A DNA stretch of 64,000 bases from Massilia agri (GCF_024753255.1 NZ_JANUHA010000003.1:248001-312000), one strand, 5' to 3'; shown: positions 1 to 9,724, numbered from the stretch's first letter. Translations and numbers: made by a program. The notes: generated by a model from the sequence alone, not told the origin.

Positions 1-371
1 TGGTAGCCGATCGCGTGGTTCGAGCTGGCGAACACCACGCGGCGGGTGCCGGCCTTGTGCAGCGCCTCGTACAGGTTGGCCACGCCCAGGATGTTGGCCT
101 GCATGATCGGCTCGAAGGGCTTCTCGGTCGAGATGCCGCCGAAATGCAGGACGGCGTCGACGCCTTCGAGCAGTTTGATCACGGCTTCCTTGTCGGCCAG
201 GTCGCACTGGACGATTTCCTCGCCCTCGCGTGCTTCGCCCATGTCGGCGACATCGGACAGGCGCACCACCTCGGCCCAGGGCTTGATGCGGTCGCGCAGG
301 ACCTTGCCCAGGCCGCCGGCGGCGCCGGTCAGCAGGATGCGTTTGAAGGGTCTGCCTTTTACTTCACTCAT
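1..371 (-). CDS. udh: Uronate dehydrogenase, C-terminus cut by window edge
   Basis: NAD-dependent short-chain/epimerase-type enzyme that oxidises D-galacturonate or D-glucuronate to the aldarolactone in the cytoplasm. The 123 visible residues begin MSEVKGRPFKRILLTGAAGG. They show the Rossmann GxxGxxG-type loop (TGAAGGLG), a downstream acidic strand (VVRLSDVADM), and the conserved VLHFGGIS and FASSNHAIGY blocks typical of Udh. The catalytic Tyr-x3-Lys lies beyond the window. It sits 78 nt downstream of garD on the same strand, which supports the oxidative galacturonate route. A generic NAD-dependent epimerase is the alternative, but the SNHAIGY motif favours Udh. Confidence 0.85.
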   Translation of the reverse strand, partial: MSEVKGRPFKRILLTGAAGGLGKVLRDRIKPWAEVVRLSDVADMGEAREGEEIVQCDLADKEAVIKLLEGVDAVLHFGGISTEKPFEPIMQANILGVANLYEALHKAGTRRVVFASSNHAIGY

Positions 372-399
372 TCCAATACTCCTTGATTCCGTCGCGTCA

Positions 400-434
400 A
401 TGCGGGGTGGCCGGCGCCGCCGGCCACCCCGCAT
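400..434. repeat. 16-bp perfect hairpin between garD and udh
   Basis: Positions 400-415 and 419-434 are perfect inverted repeats separated by GCC. There is no T-run on either side, so it is not a classical terminator. It may cap or stabilise the upstream garD message and lower udh expression. The outer GGGGTGG/CCACCCC resembles the REP-like units near 9771 and 35386. Confidence 0.75.
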
Positions 435-449
435 GGGCGAACTATTCTG

Positions 450-1991
450 TCAGGTCACCGGCGCCGGATTGAACAGCGCCAGCGCATTATGCAGTTTCCA
501 GTGTTCGGCCCAGGTCTTGCGCCCGCTCGCCACATCGAGGATGAGGCGGAACAGCTCCCGGCCCACGTCCTCGATGGTAGCTTCTCCGCTGGCGATGCGG
601 CCGGCGTTCACGTCCATCAGGTCGTGCCAGCGGTTGGCCAGCTCGGTGCGGGTCGCCACCTTGATGACCGGGACGGCGGCCAGGCCATAGGGCGTGCCGC
701 GGCCGGTGGTGAAGATGTGCACATTCATGCCGGCCGCCATCTGCAGGGTGCCGCAGATGAAATCGCTGGCCGGGGTGGCGGCGTAGATCAGGCCCTTCTG
801 CTGCAGCTTCTCGCCCGGCGACAGCACGCCGGTAATCGCCGTGGTGCCCGACTTGACGATCGAGCCCATGGCCTTTTCCACGATGTTCGACAGGCCGCCC
901 TTCTTGTTGCCGGGCGTGGTGTTGGCGCTGCGGTCGACGCCGCCGCGCACCAGGTAATCGTCGTACCACTGCATCTCGCGCACCATCGCCTGGGCGATTT
1001 CCGGGGTGGCGGCGCGCGCGGTCAGCTGGTCGATGCCGTCGCGGACCTCGGTGATCTCGGAGAACATCACGGCCGCGCCGGCGCGCACCAAGAGGTCGGT
1101 GGCGAAGCCGACGGCCGGGTTGGCGGTCACGCCCGAGAAGGCGTCGCTGCCGCCGCACTGCACGCCGACCACGAGGTCCGACGCCGGGCAGGTGACGCGC
1201 TGGCGCGCATTGAGTTCCTGCAGGTGCTTTTCGGCGGTCTGCATCAGGTTGTCGATCATCGACATGAAGCCGACGTGCTGCTGGTCCTGCAGGGTGATCA
1301 CGGAGGGTTCCGCATTCCCGATCGGGATCGCGCCGGCCGGGAACAGGCGCGCCGGCGGCAGCTTCTCGCAGCCCAGGCTCACCACCATCACGCTGTCGCC
1401 GAAGTTCGGGTTGCGCGAGAGGTTGCGGATGGTCTTGATCGGGATGTCGGCGCCGGGCGCGTCGATCGCGACGCCGCATCCATAGACGTGTTCGAGCGCG
1501 ACCACGTCCTCGACGTTCGGGTAGCGCGGCAGCAGCTCTTCCTTGATGCGCTTGACCGCGTAGTCGATCACGCCCGAGACGCACTGCACGGTGCTGGTGA
1601 TCGCCATGATGTTGCGGGTTCCGACCGAGCCGTCCTTGTTGCGGTAGCCTTCGAAGGTATAGCCCTCCAGGTCCTGGACCGCCGCCACCGCCTGGGTGCC
1701 GATCGGAAGGTCGTCGAGCGAGCGTGCGGCCGGCATGCGCAGCACGCGCTCCGAAACCCAGCTGCCGCGCGGGATCGGGCCGTTGGCGTAGCCGATCGTG
1801 ACGCCATAGCGGACGACGGGGTCACCGTCCGCGAAGTCGACCAGCGCCACCTTGTGCCCCTGCGGGACGCCCTCGACGAGGGTCAGGCCGTCGGGGAAGA
1901 CGGTGCCCGCGGGCAGTCCGCCGTCGTTGGCGACGATCGCGACATTGTCGCTGGCCTGCATGCGGATGGTGCGCGGAAGGTCTTGGTTCAT
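450..1991 (-). CDS. garD: Galactarate dehydratase
   Basis: Dehydrates meso-galactarate to 5-dehydro-4-deoxy-D-glucarate, the step after Udh and lactone opening in oxidative galacturonate catabolism. The 513 aa length is close to E. coli GarD (523 aa) and the sequence is collinear with it. It has an N-terminal SAF-like domain (about 1-100, [15 protein letters not shown]) and a UxaA/GarD catalytic domain with [55 protein letters not shown] and the C-terminal ALFNPAPVT. The start is the ATG at 1991. It is divergent from the GH105 operon across a 177-nt region with three copies of one operator, so both arms are probably co-induced. Confidence 0.97.
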   Translation of the reverse strand: MNQDLPRTIRMQASDNVAIVANDGGLPAGTVFPDGLTLVEGVPQGHKVALVDFADGDPVVRYGVTIGYANGPIPRGSWVSERVLRMPAARSLDDLPIGTQAVAAVQDLEGYTFEGYRNKDGSVGTRNIMAITSTVQCVSGVIDYAVKRIKEELLPRYPNVEDVVALEHVYGCGVAIDAPGADIPIKTIRNLSRNPNFGDSVMVVSLGCEKLPPARLFPAGAIPIGNAEPSVITLQDQQHVGFMSMIDNLMQTAEKHLQELNARQRVTCPASDLVVGVQCGGSDAFSGVTANPAVGFATDLLVRAGAAVMFSEITEVRDGIDQLTARAATPEIAQAMVREMQWYDDYLVRGGVDRSANTTPGNKKGGLSNIVEKAMGSIVKSGTTAITGVLSPGEKLQQKGLIYAATPASDFICGTLQMAAGMNVHIFTTGRGTPYGLAAVPVIKVATRTELANRWHDLMDVNAGRIASGEATIEDVGRELFRLILDVASGRKTWAEHWKLHNALALFNPAPVT

Positions 1992-2047
1992 GATGTGTTG
2001 CCTTGGTCGGTAGGTTCTTTTTCAGTATGCCATACAACATCTCGCAG

Positions 2048-2099
2048 TGGCTAGTCCACCTTGCGATTTTGGCCCGACCAAATTAGAATGGCCTGACCA
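2048..2099. promoter_or_regulatory. Three TGG-N5-CCA operators between garD and the GH105 operon
   Basis: Sites at 2048-2058 (TGGCTAGTCCA), 2070-2080 (TGGCCCGACCA) and 2089-2099 (TGGCCTGACCA) lie in the divergent intergenic region. The same motif recurs upstream of the TonB receptor, including a perfect TGGTCTGACCA. Known FadR-subfamily GntR repressors of hexuronate or carboxylate genes bind similar TGGT-N-ACCA palindromes. The regulator gene is not in the window, so its identity is inference. Confidence 0.75.
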
Positions 2100-2168
2100 A
2101 TAAGATGCAAATAAGTAGCGAACAAGTAAGCTGGTGCAGTATTTGGACAACACACCGACTGGAGACAC

Positions 2169-3581
2169 ATGAAGACGACCATGCTGGCAGCCTCGCTCGC
2201 CACCCTGTTAGGCTGCGCACTCGCCTGCGGCCCCGCCCTGGCCCAGGGCGGCCACTACCGCAATCCGGACAACAAGAACCTGAAGGACCCGGCCGAAGGC
2301 ACCTATCCGGTGCCGTACAAGATGCCGCAGGTGGCCGAAGTCACGGCCCAGCTGAAGTCGATCCGCGCCTACATGGACAGCGCGACGCCGACCCGGATCA
2401 TCAACAGGAAGACGGGCGACCAGATCTTCGACCTGAAGACGCCGAACGCGGACGCGATCTTTGAGCCCAGCGCGGGCGACTACGGCATCCAGGTCTATGA
2501 GATGGGCGTGGTCCACTCGGGCCTCCTGAAAGCGGCGGAGGCCACCGGCGACCCGAGCTTCACGGCGATGACCCAGCGCCACTTCCAGTTCTTCTCCCAG
2601 ACCCTCCCCTACTTCCGCGCCCAGGAACAGAAGTTCCACCTCGAACGGGCCAACAGCTTTTCCCGCTTCCTCGATCCGCGCTCGCTGGACGATTCCGGCT
2701 CGATGTGCGCCGCCCTGATCCGCGCGCGCCTGAAGAACGTCGGTCCGGACCTCAAGCCCATGATCGACGCCTGCAGCGACTGGGTCATCAACAAGCAGTT
2801 CCGCCTGGAAGACGGCACCATGGCGCGCAAGCGTCCGCAGGAAGTCTCGCTGTGGGCCGACGACATGTACATGAGCATCCCCGCCCTGGCCGAGATGGGC
2901 CGCATGACCGGCAACCGCAAGCACTTCGACGACGCGGTCAACAATGTGATGGGCATGACGAGCCGCATGTTCAATCCGCAGCTGGGCCTGTACACCCACG
3001 GCTGGCACGCCAACCACCAGGACGCGCCGCGCTTCTACTGGGCGCGCGCCAACGGCTGGGCGGTGCTGGCCATGTCCGACCTGCTCGACGTGCTGCCGAA
3101 GGACCACCCGGGCTACCCGAAGGTGCTGAACCAGCTGCGGCTTTCCATCAAAGGCATCGCCGAACTGCAGTCGGGCACGGGCCTGTGGCACCAGATGATC
3201 GACCGGAACGACTCGTATCTGGAGACCTCGGCCAGCGCCATCTTCACCTACGTGATCGCGCACGCCGTCAACCAGGGCTGGGTCAGCCCGACCACCTACG
3301 GCTCGATCGCGCAGGCCGGCTGGGCGGGCCTCACCACCCGCATCACCGCCAAGGGTGAAGTCGAAGGCACCTGCGTGGGCACCACGCTGGCCGGCGACAT
3401 GGTCTATTACTACAACCGCCCGACCAGCGTGCACGCGCTGCACGGCTACGGCCCGATGCTGCTGGCCGGCGCCGAGATCATCAGGCTGATCAAGAATCCG
3501 GCCTTCGAAGTCCAGCACAAGGTTCGCACGTATCATTACATGCCCAAGGGCGGCAAGACCGACTACCGCGAACATCACTGA
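2169..3581 (+). CDS. GH105 unsaturated (rhamno)galacturonyl hydrolase
   Basis: Exported glycoside hydrolase of 470 aa that removes 4,5-unsaturated galacturonyl ends from pectin oligomers. The signal peptide is residues 1-26, with predicted cleavage after GPALA. The (alpha/alpha)6-barrel core has the family landmarks VSLWADDMYMSIP (substrate Asp), RFYWARANGW, GTGLWHQMID and a late ETSASAIFTY helix. It is the first gene of the operon, 16 nt before the DUF4861 gene. GH88 is the closest alternative, but the RANGW and LWHQ blocks are GH105-like. Secretion to the periplasm, where oligomers arrive through the TonB receptor, is inferred from the leader. Confidence 0.9.
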   Translation: MKTTMLAASLATLLGCALACGPALAQGGHYRNPDNKNLKDPAEGTYPVPYKMPQVAEVTAQLKSIRAYMDSATPTRIINRKTGDQIFDLKTPNADAIFEPSAGDYGIQVYEMGVVHSGLLKAAEATGDPSFTAMTQRHFQFFSQTLPYFRAQEQKFHLERANSFSRFLDPRSLDDSGSMCAALIRARLKNVGPDLKPMIDACSDWVINKQFRLEDGTMARKRPQEVSLWADDMYMSIPALAEMGRMTGNRKHFDDAVNNVMGMTSRMFNPQLGLYTHGWHANHQDAPRFYWARANGWAVLAMSDLLDVLPKDHPGYPKVLNQLRLSIKGIAELQSGTGLWHQMIDRNDSYLETSASAIFTYVIAHAVNQGWVSPTTYGSIAQAGWAGLTTRITAKGEVEGTCVGTTLAGDMVYYYNRPTSVHALHGYGPMLLAGAEIIRLIKNPAFEVQHKVRTYHYMPKGGKTDYREHH

Positions 3582-3596
3582 AAGGCGACTGAACAC

Positions 3597-4799
3597 ATGA
3601 AACGTTTGATCCTTGCAGCTGTACTTACCGCATCCCTGAACGCATACGCCGCCGAGAAACTGGCCGTCACCGTCCAGCACGACCTGTCCATCGCCCGCCC
3701 GTCGGAAACCATCACCATTCCCTGGAGCGACGTCAACGCCGCCCTGCCGGGCGCCCTGATCCAGAAGATCGCGGTCAAGGACGCCAAGGGCAATGTGCTG
3801 CCCTACCAGGTGACCAACGTGGCGCCGCTGGCCAAGGATCCGAAGGGTGTCGGCGCCGCCTACGGCGAGCTGATTTTCCAGCACAACTTCGCCGCCGGCG
3901 AGAAGAGCGCCAGCTTCACGGTGGAGAGAATCGACACCGTGGCGCCGGTGTTCCCGACCAAGGCGTTTGCACGCTACGTGCCGGAGCGCCTGGACGACTT
4001 CGCCTGGGAGAACGACAAGATCGCCCACCGCACTTACGGCCCCGCCCTGGCTGCGCCTGCGCCCGCGGGCGTGACCAAGGAAGTGCTGGTGACCAGTGGC
4101 CTGGACCTGTGGTTCAAGCGCGTGCCCTATCCGATCGTCGACCGCTGGTACAACAAGGGCCATGACCACTACCACAAGGACGAGGGTGAGGGCATGGACA
4201 TGTACAACGTCGGCAAGTCGCGCGGCGCGGGCGGCACCGGCGTGTGGGACGGCAAGCAGCTCTACACCGGCGTGAACTATGCCAGCTGGCGCGTACTGGC
4301 CAACGGCCCGGTGCGCGCGATCTTCGAGCTGCACTACGCAGCCTGGGACGCGGCAGGCAAGAAGGTCAGCGAGATCAAGCGCTTCACCGTGGACGCGGGC
4401 CATCAGCTGGACCGCATCGACAGTACCTTCCAGTACGAGGGCAACGAGCCGATCACGGTGGCGGTGGGCCTGAACAAGAACCCGAGCGACAAGAACCAGG
4501 ATCCGTCCATCACCGTCAAGCGCGAAGGCCCGGTGCTGCTGCAGTGGGTCGAGCAGAAGAGCAACGACGCCTTCGGCACCGCGGTCGTGATCCCGGGCGC
4601 GGAAGGTTTCGCCCAGGACAACCTCAACGAACTGATCCTCGCCAAGGCGACGTCCGGCAAGCCGCTGCGCTACTATGCGGGCGGCGCCTGGAGCCGTGCC
4701 GGCGAGATCACCTCGCTGGCGCAGTGGCAGAAGTACCTGCAGGACGCCGCCGCCCGCGCCGGCAGTCCGGTACGCGTTCTGCTTTCGCGCCAGCAGTAA
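3597..4799 (+). CDS. DUF4861 family secreted protein of pectin locus
   Basis: A 400 aa protein with a cleavable signal peptide (cleavage after about AYA, residue 19) and a single DUF4861-type beta-rich domain. Visible blocks include DLSIARPSETITIPW, FPTKAFARYVPERLDDFAWEND, RWYNKGHDHYHKDEGEG and GRGAGGTG-like SRGAGGTGVWDG. The His/Asp-rich HDHYHKDEGE stretch could bind metal or sugar. The family repeatedly sits beside GH28/GH105 genes. Its activity is unknown to me, and a carbohydrate-active or binding role is inferred only from the operon. It lies between GH105 and GH28 with short spacings. Confidence 0.8.
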   Translation: MKRLILAAVLTASLNAYAAEKLAVTVQHDLSIARPSETITIPWSDVNAALPGALIQKIAVKDAKGNVLPYQVTNVAPLAKDPKGVGAAYGELIFQHNFAAGEKSASFTVERIDTVAPVFPTKAFARYVPERLDDFAWENDKIAHRTYGPALAAPAPAGVTKEVLVTSGLDLWFKRVPYPIVDRWYNKGHDHYHKDEGEGMDMYNVGKSRGAGGTGVWDGKQLYTGVNYASWRVLANGPVRAIFELHYAAWDAAGKKVSEIKRFTVDAGHQLDRIDSTFQYEGNEPITVAVGLNKNPSDKNQDPSITVKREGPVLLQWVEQKSNDAFGTAVVIPGAEGFAQDNLNELILAKATSGKPLRYYAGGAWSRAGEITSLAQWQKYLQDAAARAGSPVRVLLSRQQ

Positions 4800-4811
4800 A
4801 GGGGGATGATG

Positions 4812-6614
4812 ATGCACTTCCAGCCCCGCCGCCGCGCCATCCTGCGCACCGTTCCCGCCGCCGGCCTGCTGCTGGGCGGCGCCGGTTGCGCGACCCAATC
4901 CACCGGCAAGAGCGCCGCGGATGCCTGGAAGCGCGCCGACGACATCGTCGCGCGCTTCGCCACGCCGCAGCGCTTCCGCGAAGAAGACTTCCCGATCACG
5001 GCCTACGGCGCCCAGCCCTGCTCCATGGTCGCAACCCGCGGGCAGACCGCTTCGCTCGTCAACGGTACCCTGCGCACACCCGCGCCCGATTCGCCCGACG
5101 CCTACCCCGCCATCACGCAGGCGATCAAGGCCTGCAACGCCAAGGGCGGCGGCCGTGTCGTGATCCCGGCCGGCGACTGGTACTGCGCCGGCCCGATCGT
5201 GCTGCTGTCGAACGTGCACGTGCACCTGGCCGCCGGCGCGCGCGTGCACTTCTCCGCGAATCCGGAACACTATGCACGCCACGGCGAGTTCGATTGCGGC
5301 GCCAACGGCAAGCTGACCCTGTCGCGCTGGCAGGGCAACGATGTCCTCAACTACTCGCCCATGGTCTATGCCTACAGCCAGACCAATATCGCGCTCACCG
5401 GCGCCGACTGGACCAGCATCCTGAACGGCCAGGGCGGCGTGCCCTTCGAGCACAAGCAGGACGAGTGCTGGTGGGACTGGAAGGGCCGCGGCAAGCCCGC
5501 ACGCATCCGCACCGAAATCGCCCCGAACCCGGTGAACGCGCCGCTCGCGCAGGTGGCGCCGAACATGCCGCCGGCGCAGCGTGAGCTGATCCAGGGCGAA
5601 GGCTGGCAGACCGATTCGCGCTACCTGCCGGCCCTGTCGGAAGCCAGGGTGCCGGTGGCCAAACGCGTATTCGGCCGCGGCCACTTCCTGCGTCCCTGCA
5701 TGATCGAATTCATCGGCTGCACCAAAGTCCTGATGCAGGGCTACCAGGTGAATGCGGCGCCGTTCTGGCTGCACCATCCGGTGAACTGCCGCGACCTCGT
5801 GATCCGCGGCGTGAACATGGAGAGCCTGGGCCCGAACAGCGACGGCTTCGATCCGGAAGCCTGCGACGGCGTGCTGGTCGAGGACTGCACCTTCAACAAC
5901 GGCGACGACTGCATCGCGATCAAGGCCGGCAAGAACCTGGATACCCAGTTCGGCCCGACCCGCAATATCGTGATCCAGCGCTGCATCATGAACAGCGGCC
6001 ACGGCGGCGTGACCCTGGGCAGCGAGATGGCGGGCGGCATCGAGCACGTGTATGCGCGCGATCTCGAGTTCCGCAACGTCCACTGGGCCAGGGATCCGCT
6101 GAACACGGCGATCCGCCTGAAGACGAACATGAACCGCGGCGGCTTCCTGCGCCACCTCTATGTGCGCGACGTGACGATTCCGAACGGCGTGCAGATCGAG
6201 CCGTCCTGGTACAAGCCGCTTCCGGGTGCGAAAGAGATCACACAGCCGGTGGCCTCGACCGCCGGCGCCATCATCACCATCGACTGCGACTACGTGCCGG
6301 GCGACGATGCGGTGCGCACCCGCCCGCCGCAGGTCTCGGACATCGACATCCGCGGCGTGCGCACGCAGGACGTGCAGACCAAGGACGGCCGCTTCTCCTG
6401 CTACCAGGCCTTCGTGCTGCTGGGCCCCGTGGCCTCGAGCTACAACGGTGCGGCGGGCGTGGCGATCCCGCCGATCACCCGGGTGCGCATCAGCGACTCC
6501 GATTTCGGCACCCCGAAAAACGGCGCCCAGCCCTGGTTCCTGCACAACGCCACCGCGGTCACGCTCGAGAACGTAACCATTGCGGGTAAGAAATACAACA
6601 CGGCTCTCCCTTAA
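4812..6614 (+). CDS. GH28 polygalacturonase, exported (lipoprotein-like leader)
   Basis: Hydrolyses alpha-1,4-galacturonan. Three in-frame ATGs occur at 4806, 4809 and 4812. The purine-rich site AAAGGGGG ends at 4805, so 4812 has the best spacing. The leader has twin arginines (RRRAILRT) and a lipobox-like LLGGAGC, suggesting a Tat-exported lipoprotein. The GH28 signature is complete (numbering from the first ATG): NSDGFD at 344-349, GDDCIAIK with Asp367/368, GHGG with His399, and RLK at 437-439, all on a right-handed beta-helix. Translation may be coupled to the DUF4861 gene upstream. Confidence 0.93.
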   Translation: MHFQPRRRAILRTVPAAGLLLGGAGCATQSTGKSAADAWKRADDIVARFATPQRFREEDFPITAYGAQPCSMVATRGQTASLVNGTLRTPAPDSPDAYPAITQAIKACNAKGGGRVVIPAGDWYCAGPIVLLSNVHVHLAAGARVHFSANPEHYARHGEFDCGANGKLTLSRWQGNDVLNYSPMVYAYSQTNIALTGADWTSILNGQGGVPFEHKQDECWWDWKGRGKPARIRTEIAPNPVNAPLAQVAPNMPPAQRELIQGEGWQTDSRYLPALSEARVPVAKRVFGRGHFLRPCMIEFIGCTKVLMQGYQVNAAPFWLHHPVNCRDLVIRGVNMESLGPNSDGFDPEACDGVLVEDCTFNNGDDCIAIKAGKNLDTQFGPTRNIVIQRCIMNSGHGGVTLGSEMAGGIEHVYARDLEFRNVHWARDPLNTAIRLKTNMNRGGFLRHLYVRDVTIPNGVQIEPSWYKPLPGAKEITQPVASTAGAIITIDCDYVPGDDAVRTRPPQVSDIDIRGVRTQDVQTKDGRFSCYQAFVLLGPVASSYNGAAGVAIPPITRVRISDSDFGTPKNGAQPWFLHNATAVTLENVTIAGKKYNTALP

Positions 6615-6642
6615 GTAATAGGCAACAACGCTTCTCCAACGC

Positions 6643-6728
6643 AGGTCAGACCAATCCGTGTATTTATTTTGGAGTGGTCTGACCAAAACGGCAATATTTG
6701 GTCTAAAATCCGGAAACCGGCCTGACCA
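6643..6728 (+). promoter_or_regulatory. Operator cluster upstream of the TonB-dependent receptor
   Basis: AGGTCAGACCA (6643-6653), the perfect palindrome TGGTCTGACCA (6675-6685) and CGGCCTGACCA (6718-6728), plus a half site TGGTCT at 6699, match the sites at 2048-2099. This suggests one regulator controls enzymes and uptake together. The 168-nt gap contains no gene. Confidence 0.75.
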
Positions 6729-6782
6729 GATAAATACAAAGCCGCAGTGGCAGGCGCCCTGATAAAAACGCATGGAGACAGC

Positions 6783-9701
6783 ATGAAACAACGTTCGCAG
6801 CGTGCAGTTTTGCGCAAACTCACCCTGTGCCTGCTCGGCACGGCCTCGGTTTCCTCCCTTTCCGTCGGCGCCGCATTCGCCCAGACTACCGACACGCCCC
6901 AGATCCAGACCGTGCAGGTGACCGGCCTGCGCGCCTCGCTCGAGAGCGCCCTGAATGCCAAGCGCCAGGACAACGGCATCGTCGACGTCATCAAGGCCGA
7001 GGACATGGGCAAGTTCCCCGACACGAACCTGGCCGAGTCGCTGCAGCGCGTGCCGGGCGTGGTGATCGACCGCGACGCCGGCGAAGGCCGCAACATCACG
7101 GTGCGCGGCCTGGGCCAGGACTTCACCCGCGTGCGCATCAACGGCATCGAGGGCCTCGCCACCACCGGCGGCACCGACAGCTCGGGCGGCACCAACCGCG
7201 GCCGCGGCTTCGACTTCAACGTCTTCGCTTCCGAGCTGTTCAGCTCCCTCACCGTGCGCAAGAGTTCCTCGGCCGACGTCGACGAAGGCTCGCTCGGCGC
7301 CACCGTCGACCTGCAGACCCTGCGTCCCTTCGACCTGAAAGGCTTCAACGCCACCATCGCGGCCAAGGGCAAGTACAACGACGGCTCCGAGAAGGTCGAC
7401 CCGCGCGTGGCCTTCATGCTGTCGAACACCTTCATGGACCGTACCCTGGGCGTGCTGGTCTCGGGCGCCTTCTCGAAACGCCGCGTGCTGGAAGACGGCT
7501 TCTCGACCGTCCGCTGGGACAACGGCCCGTCCTCGGGTGGCTGGTGCGCGCCGCAGGGCGTGACCGCGAACCCGTCGAACTCCACCGCCACCACCTGCGG
7601 CCCGGCCGCGCAGGGCGTGCCGCGCCTGCCCGCATCGCAAGCCGCGACGGACGCCTACAACGCGGCCAGCAATCCAAACAACTTCCATCCGCGCCTGCCG
7701 CGCTACGGTCGCCTGACCCACGACCAGGACCGCCTGGGCCTGACGGCCTCGGTGCAATGGCGTCCGCAACGCGGCACCCTGCTCACCTTCGACATGCTGT
7801 ACTCGAAGCTGGACGCGACCCGCCAGGAAGACTTCCTGGAAGCGATCTCCTTCAGCCGCAGCGCCAGCCAGGGCGGCAAGCCGCAGACCAGCGTGGTCGA
7901 GGCCCAGTACGCGCCCGACGGCGCCCTCCTCTACGGCAAGTACAACGGCGTGGACGTGCGCGCCGAGTCGCGCTACGACGAGCTGAACACCACCTTCACC
8001 CAGCCGACCCTGAGCCTCGAGCACAAGTTCAACGACAGCTGGAGCATGAGCGCCAAGGTGGGCCGCGCCAATTCGAAGTTCCGCAACCCGGTGCAGACCA
8101 CGGTCACCCTGGACGCGCTCAACGTCAACGGCTACACCCTCGACTTCCGCCAGGACGCCCGCGCCGCCATCATCGGCTATCCCTTCGACCCGATGGCCGC
8201 CAACGGCGCGCTCGGCATTGTCGGCGTGCCGCAGGTGACGAGCGTCGCCCAGCCAACCACGGTGCCGAACACCACCACCAGCGAGATCCGCATCCGTCCG
8301 CAGGGCGCGACCAACGTCAACGACGTGGCCCAGTTCGACCTGGCCTGGGAAGCCAGCGACAACCTGACCTTCAAGGGCGGCCTGAACCGTAAGAAGTACG
8401 AGTCGGACACGTATGAATTCCGCCGCGTGAACCAGAACGACACGATCTTCGCCCCGCCCGCCGGCAGCTCGGGCCTGACCACGACCGTGACCGGCTTCGG
8501 CCAGGGCAATGTGAGCGGCTGGGTGATCCCGAACCTGTCCGCCATCGCGGCCGCCTACGACATCTACTGCAACTGCATCAAGGCCGGTCCCGCCGGCGGT
8601 CCGGGCGACTTCACCCTGTCCTCGATCACCAACGGCAATGCGCGCGGCAACAACCGCACCGTCACCGAGCGCGACGACGGCTTCTACCTGATGGGCGAGT
8701 TCAAGTACGACCTGTGGGACATCCCGGTGCGCGGCAACGTCGGCGTGCGCTACGTGAAGACCGAACTGGAAGCGATCGGCTACCAGGCGGCAGGCGGCGG
8801 CACCGCGGTGAAGGTGGAGCACGACTACAAGGACACCCTGCCTTCGTTCAATATCGCGGCCAACCTGACCCAGGACTTCATCGTGCGCTTCGGCGCGGCC
8901 AAGGTGATGACCCGTCCGCAACTGAACTTCCTGTCGCCGGGCGGCACCATCTCGACCACCGGTACCCTGACCATCAACACCGGCAACCCGCTGCTCAAAC
9001 CCTTCCGCGCCAAGACCTTCGATTCGAGCTTCGAGTACTACTTCGGCAAGAACGCCTTCGTGGGCCTGGGCCTGTTCCAGAAGAACATCGACACCTACAT
9101 CCAGTCGCTGCGCAACCAGATGCCGTTCCGCGAGACCGGCCTGCCGCTGTCGCTGCTGCCGGCGAACTTCACCGGTGAAGAAGAGTTCGCGGTGACCGCC
9201 CCGATCAACACCGACGGCGGCAAGCTGAAGGGCTTCGAGATCAACTACCAGCAGCCCTTCACCTTCCTCCCGGGCTGGGGCAGGAACTTCGGCACGGTGC
9301 TGAACTACACCAAGGTCAGCTCGAAGATCGAGTATGCGATCTCCCCGACCAGCAGCGAGCGCATCGTCGACGACCTGCTGAACCTCTCGCCGAAATCCTG
9401 GAACGCGACCTTCTACTATGACGACGGCAGGTTCAGCGCGCGCGTCTCGGGCGCCAAGCGTTCGTCCTTCCTGACCCGCGTGCCGGGCCAGAACAACAAC
9501 GACGTCGAAGGCAAGAACGAAACCTTCAACGTGGACCTGTCGCTCTCGTACAAGTGGAACGAGCGCCTCGAGTTCACGCTGGAAGGCATCAACCTGACCA
9601 ACGAACCGAGCGACCAGTTCATCAGCCGCGCGCGCAACAGCGTGGTGGTGAACAACGTCACCGGCCGCGAGTACCTGGCCGGCCTGCGCTACAAGTTCTG
9701 A
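6783..9701 (+). CDS. TonB-dependent outer-membrane receptor, probable oligogalacturonate uptake
   Basis: Outer-membrane active transporter of 972 aa. The start is the ATG at 6783, with GGAGAC just upstream; an in-frame extension to 6747 lacks such a site. The signal peptide ends near GAAFAQ. Next come a TonB-box region (IQTVQVTGLRAS), the plug (GKFPDTNLAESLQRVPGV, ITVRGLGQDFTRVRINGI) and a long 22-strand-type barrel ending in an aromatic residue (GLRYKF). It resembles the Xanthomonas-type receptors of carbohydrate loci. The substrate is inferred from the pectin genes and shared operators. Confidence 0.92.
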   Translation: MKQRSQRAVLRKLTLCLLGTASVSSLSVGAAFAQTTDTPQIQTVQVTGLRASLESALNAKRQDNGIVDVIKAEDMGKFPDTNLAESLQRVPGVVIDRDAGEGRNITVRGLGQDFTRVRINGIEGLATTGGTDSSGGTNRGRGFDFNVFASELFSSLTVRKSSSADVDEGSLGATVDLQTLRPFDLKGFNATIAAKGKYNDGSEKVDPRVAFMLSNTFMDRTLGVLVSGAFSKRRVLEDGFSTVRWDNGPSSGGWCAPQGVTANPSNSTATTCGPAAQGVPRLPASQAATDAYNAASNPNNFHPRLPRYGRLTHDQDRLGLTASVQWRPQRGTLLTFDMLYSKLDATRQEDFLEAISFSRSASQGGKPQTSVVEAQYAPDGALLYGKYNGVDVRAESRYDELNTTFTQPTLSLEHKFNDSWSMSAKVGRANSKFRNPVQTTVTLDALNVNGYTLDFRQDARAAIIGYPFDPMAANGALGIVGVPQVTSVAQPTTVPNTTTSEIRIRPQGATNVNDVAQFDLAWEASDNLTFKGGLNRKKYESDTYEFRRVNQNDTIFAPPAGSSGLTTTVTGFGQGNVSGWVIPNLSAIAAAYDIYCNCIKAGPAGGPGDFTLSSITNGNARGNNRTVTERDDGFYLMGEFKYDLWDIPVRGNVGVRYVKTELEAIGYQAAGGGTAVKVEHDYKDTLPSFNIAANLTQDFIVRFGAAKVMTRPQLNFLSPGGTISTTGTLTINTGNPLLKPFRAKTFDSSFEYYFGKNAFVGLGLFQKNIDTYIQSLRNQMPFRETGLPLSLLPANFTGEEEFAVTAPINTDGGKLKGFEINYQQPFTFLPGWGRNFGTVLNYTKVSSKIEYAISPTSSERIVDDLLNLSPKSWNATFYYDDGRFSARVSGAKRSSFLTRVPGQNNNDVEGKNETFNVDLSLSYKWNERLEFTLEGINLTNEPSDQFISRARNSVVVNNVTGREYLAGLRYKF

Positions 9702-9724
9702 GCTTTTCTCTGGTGTGACCTTCG

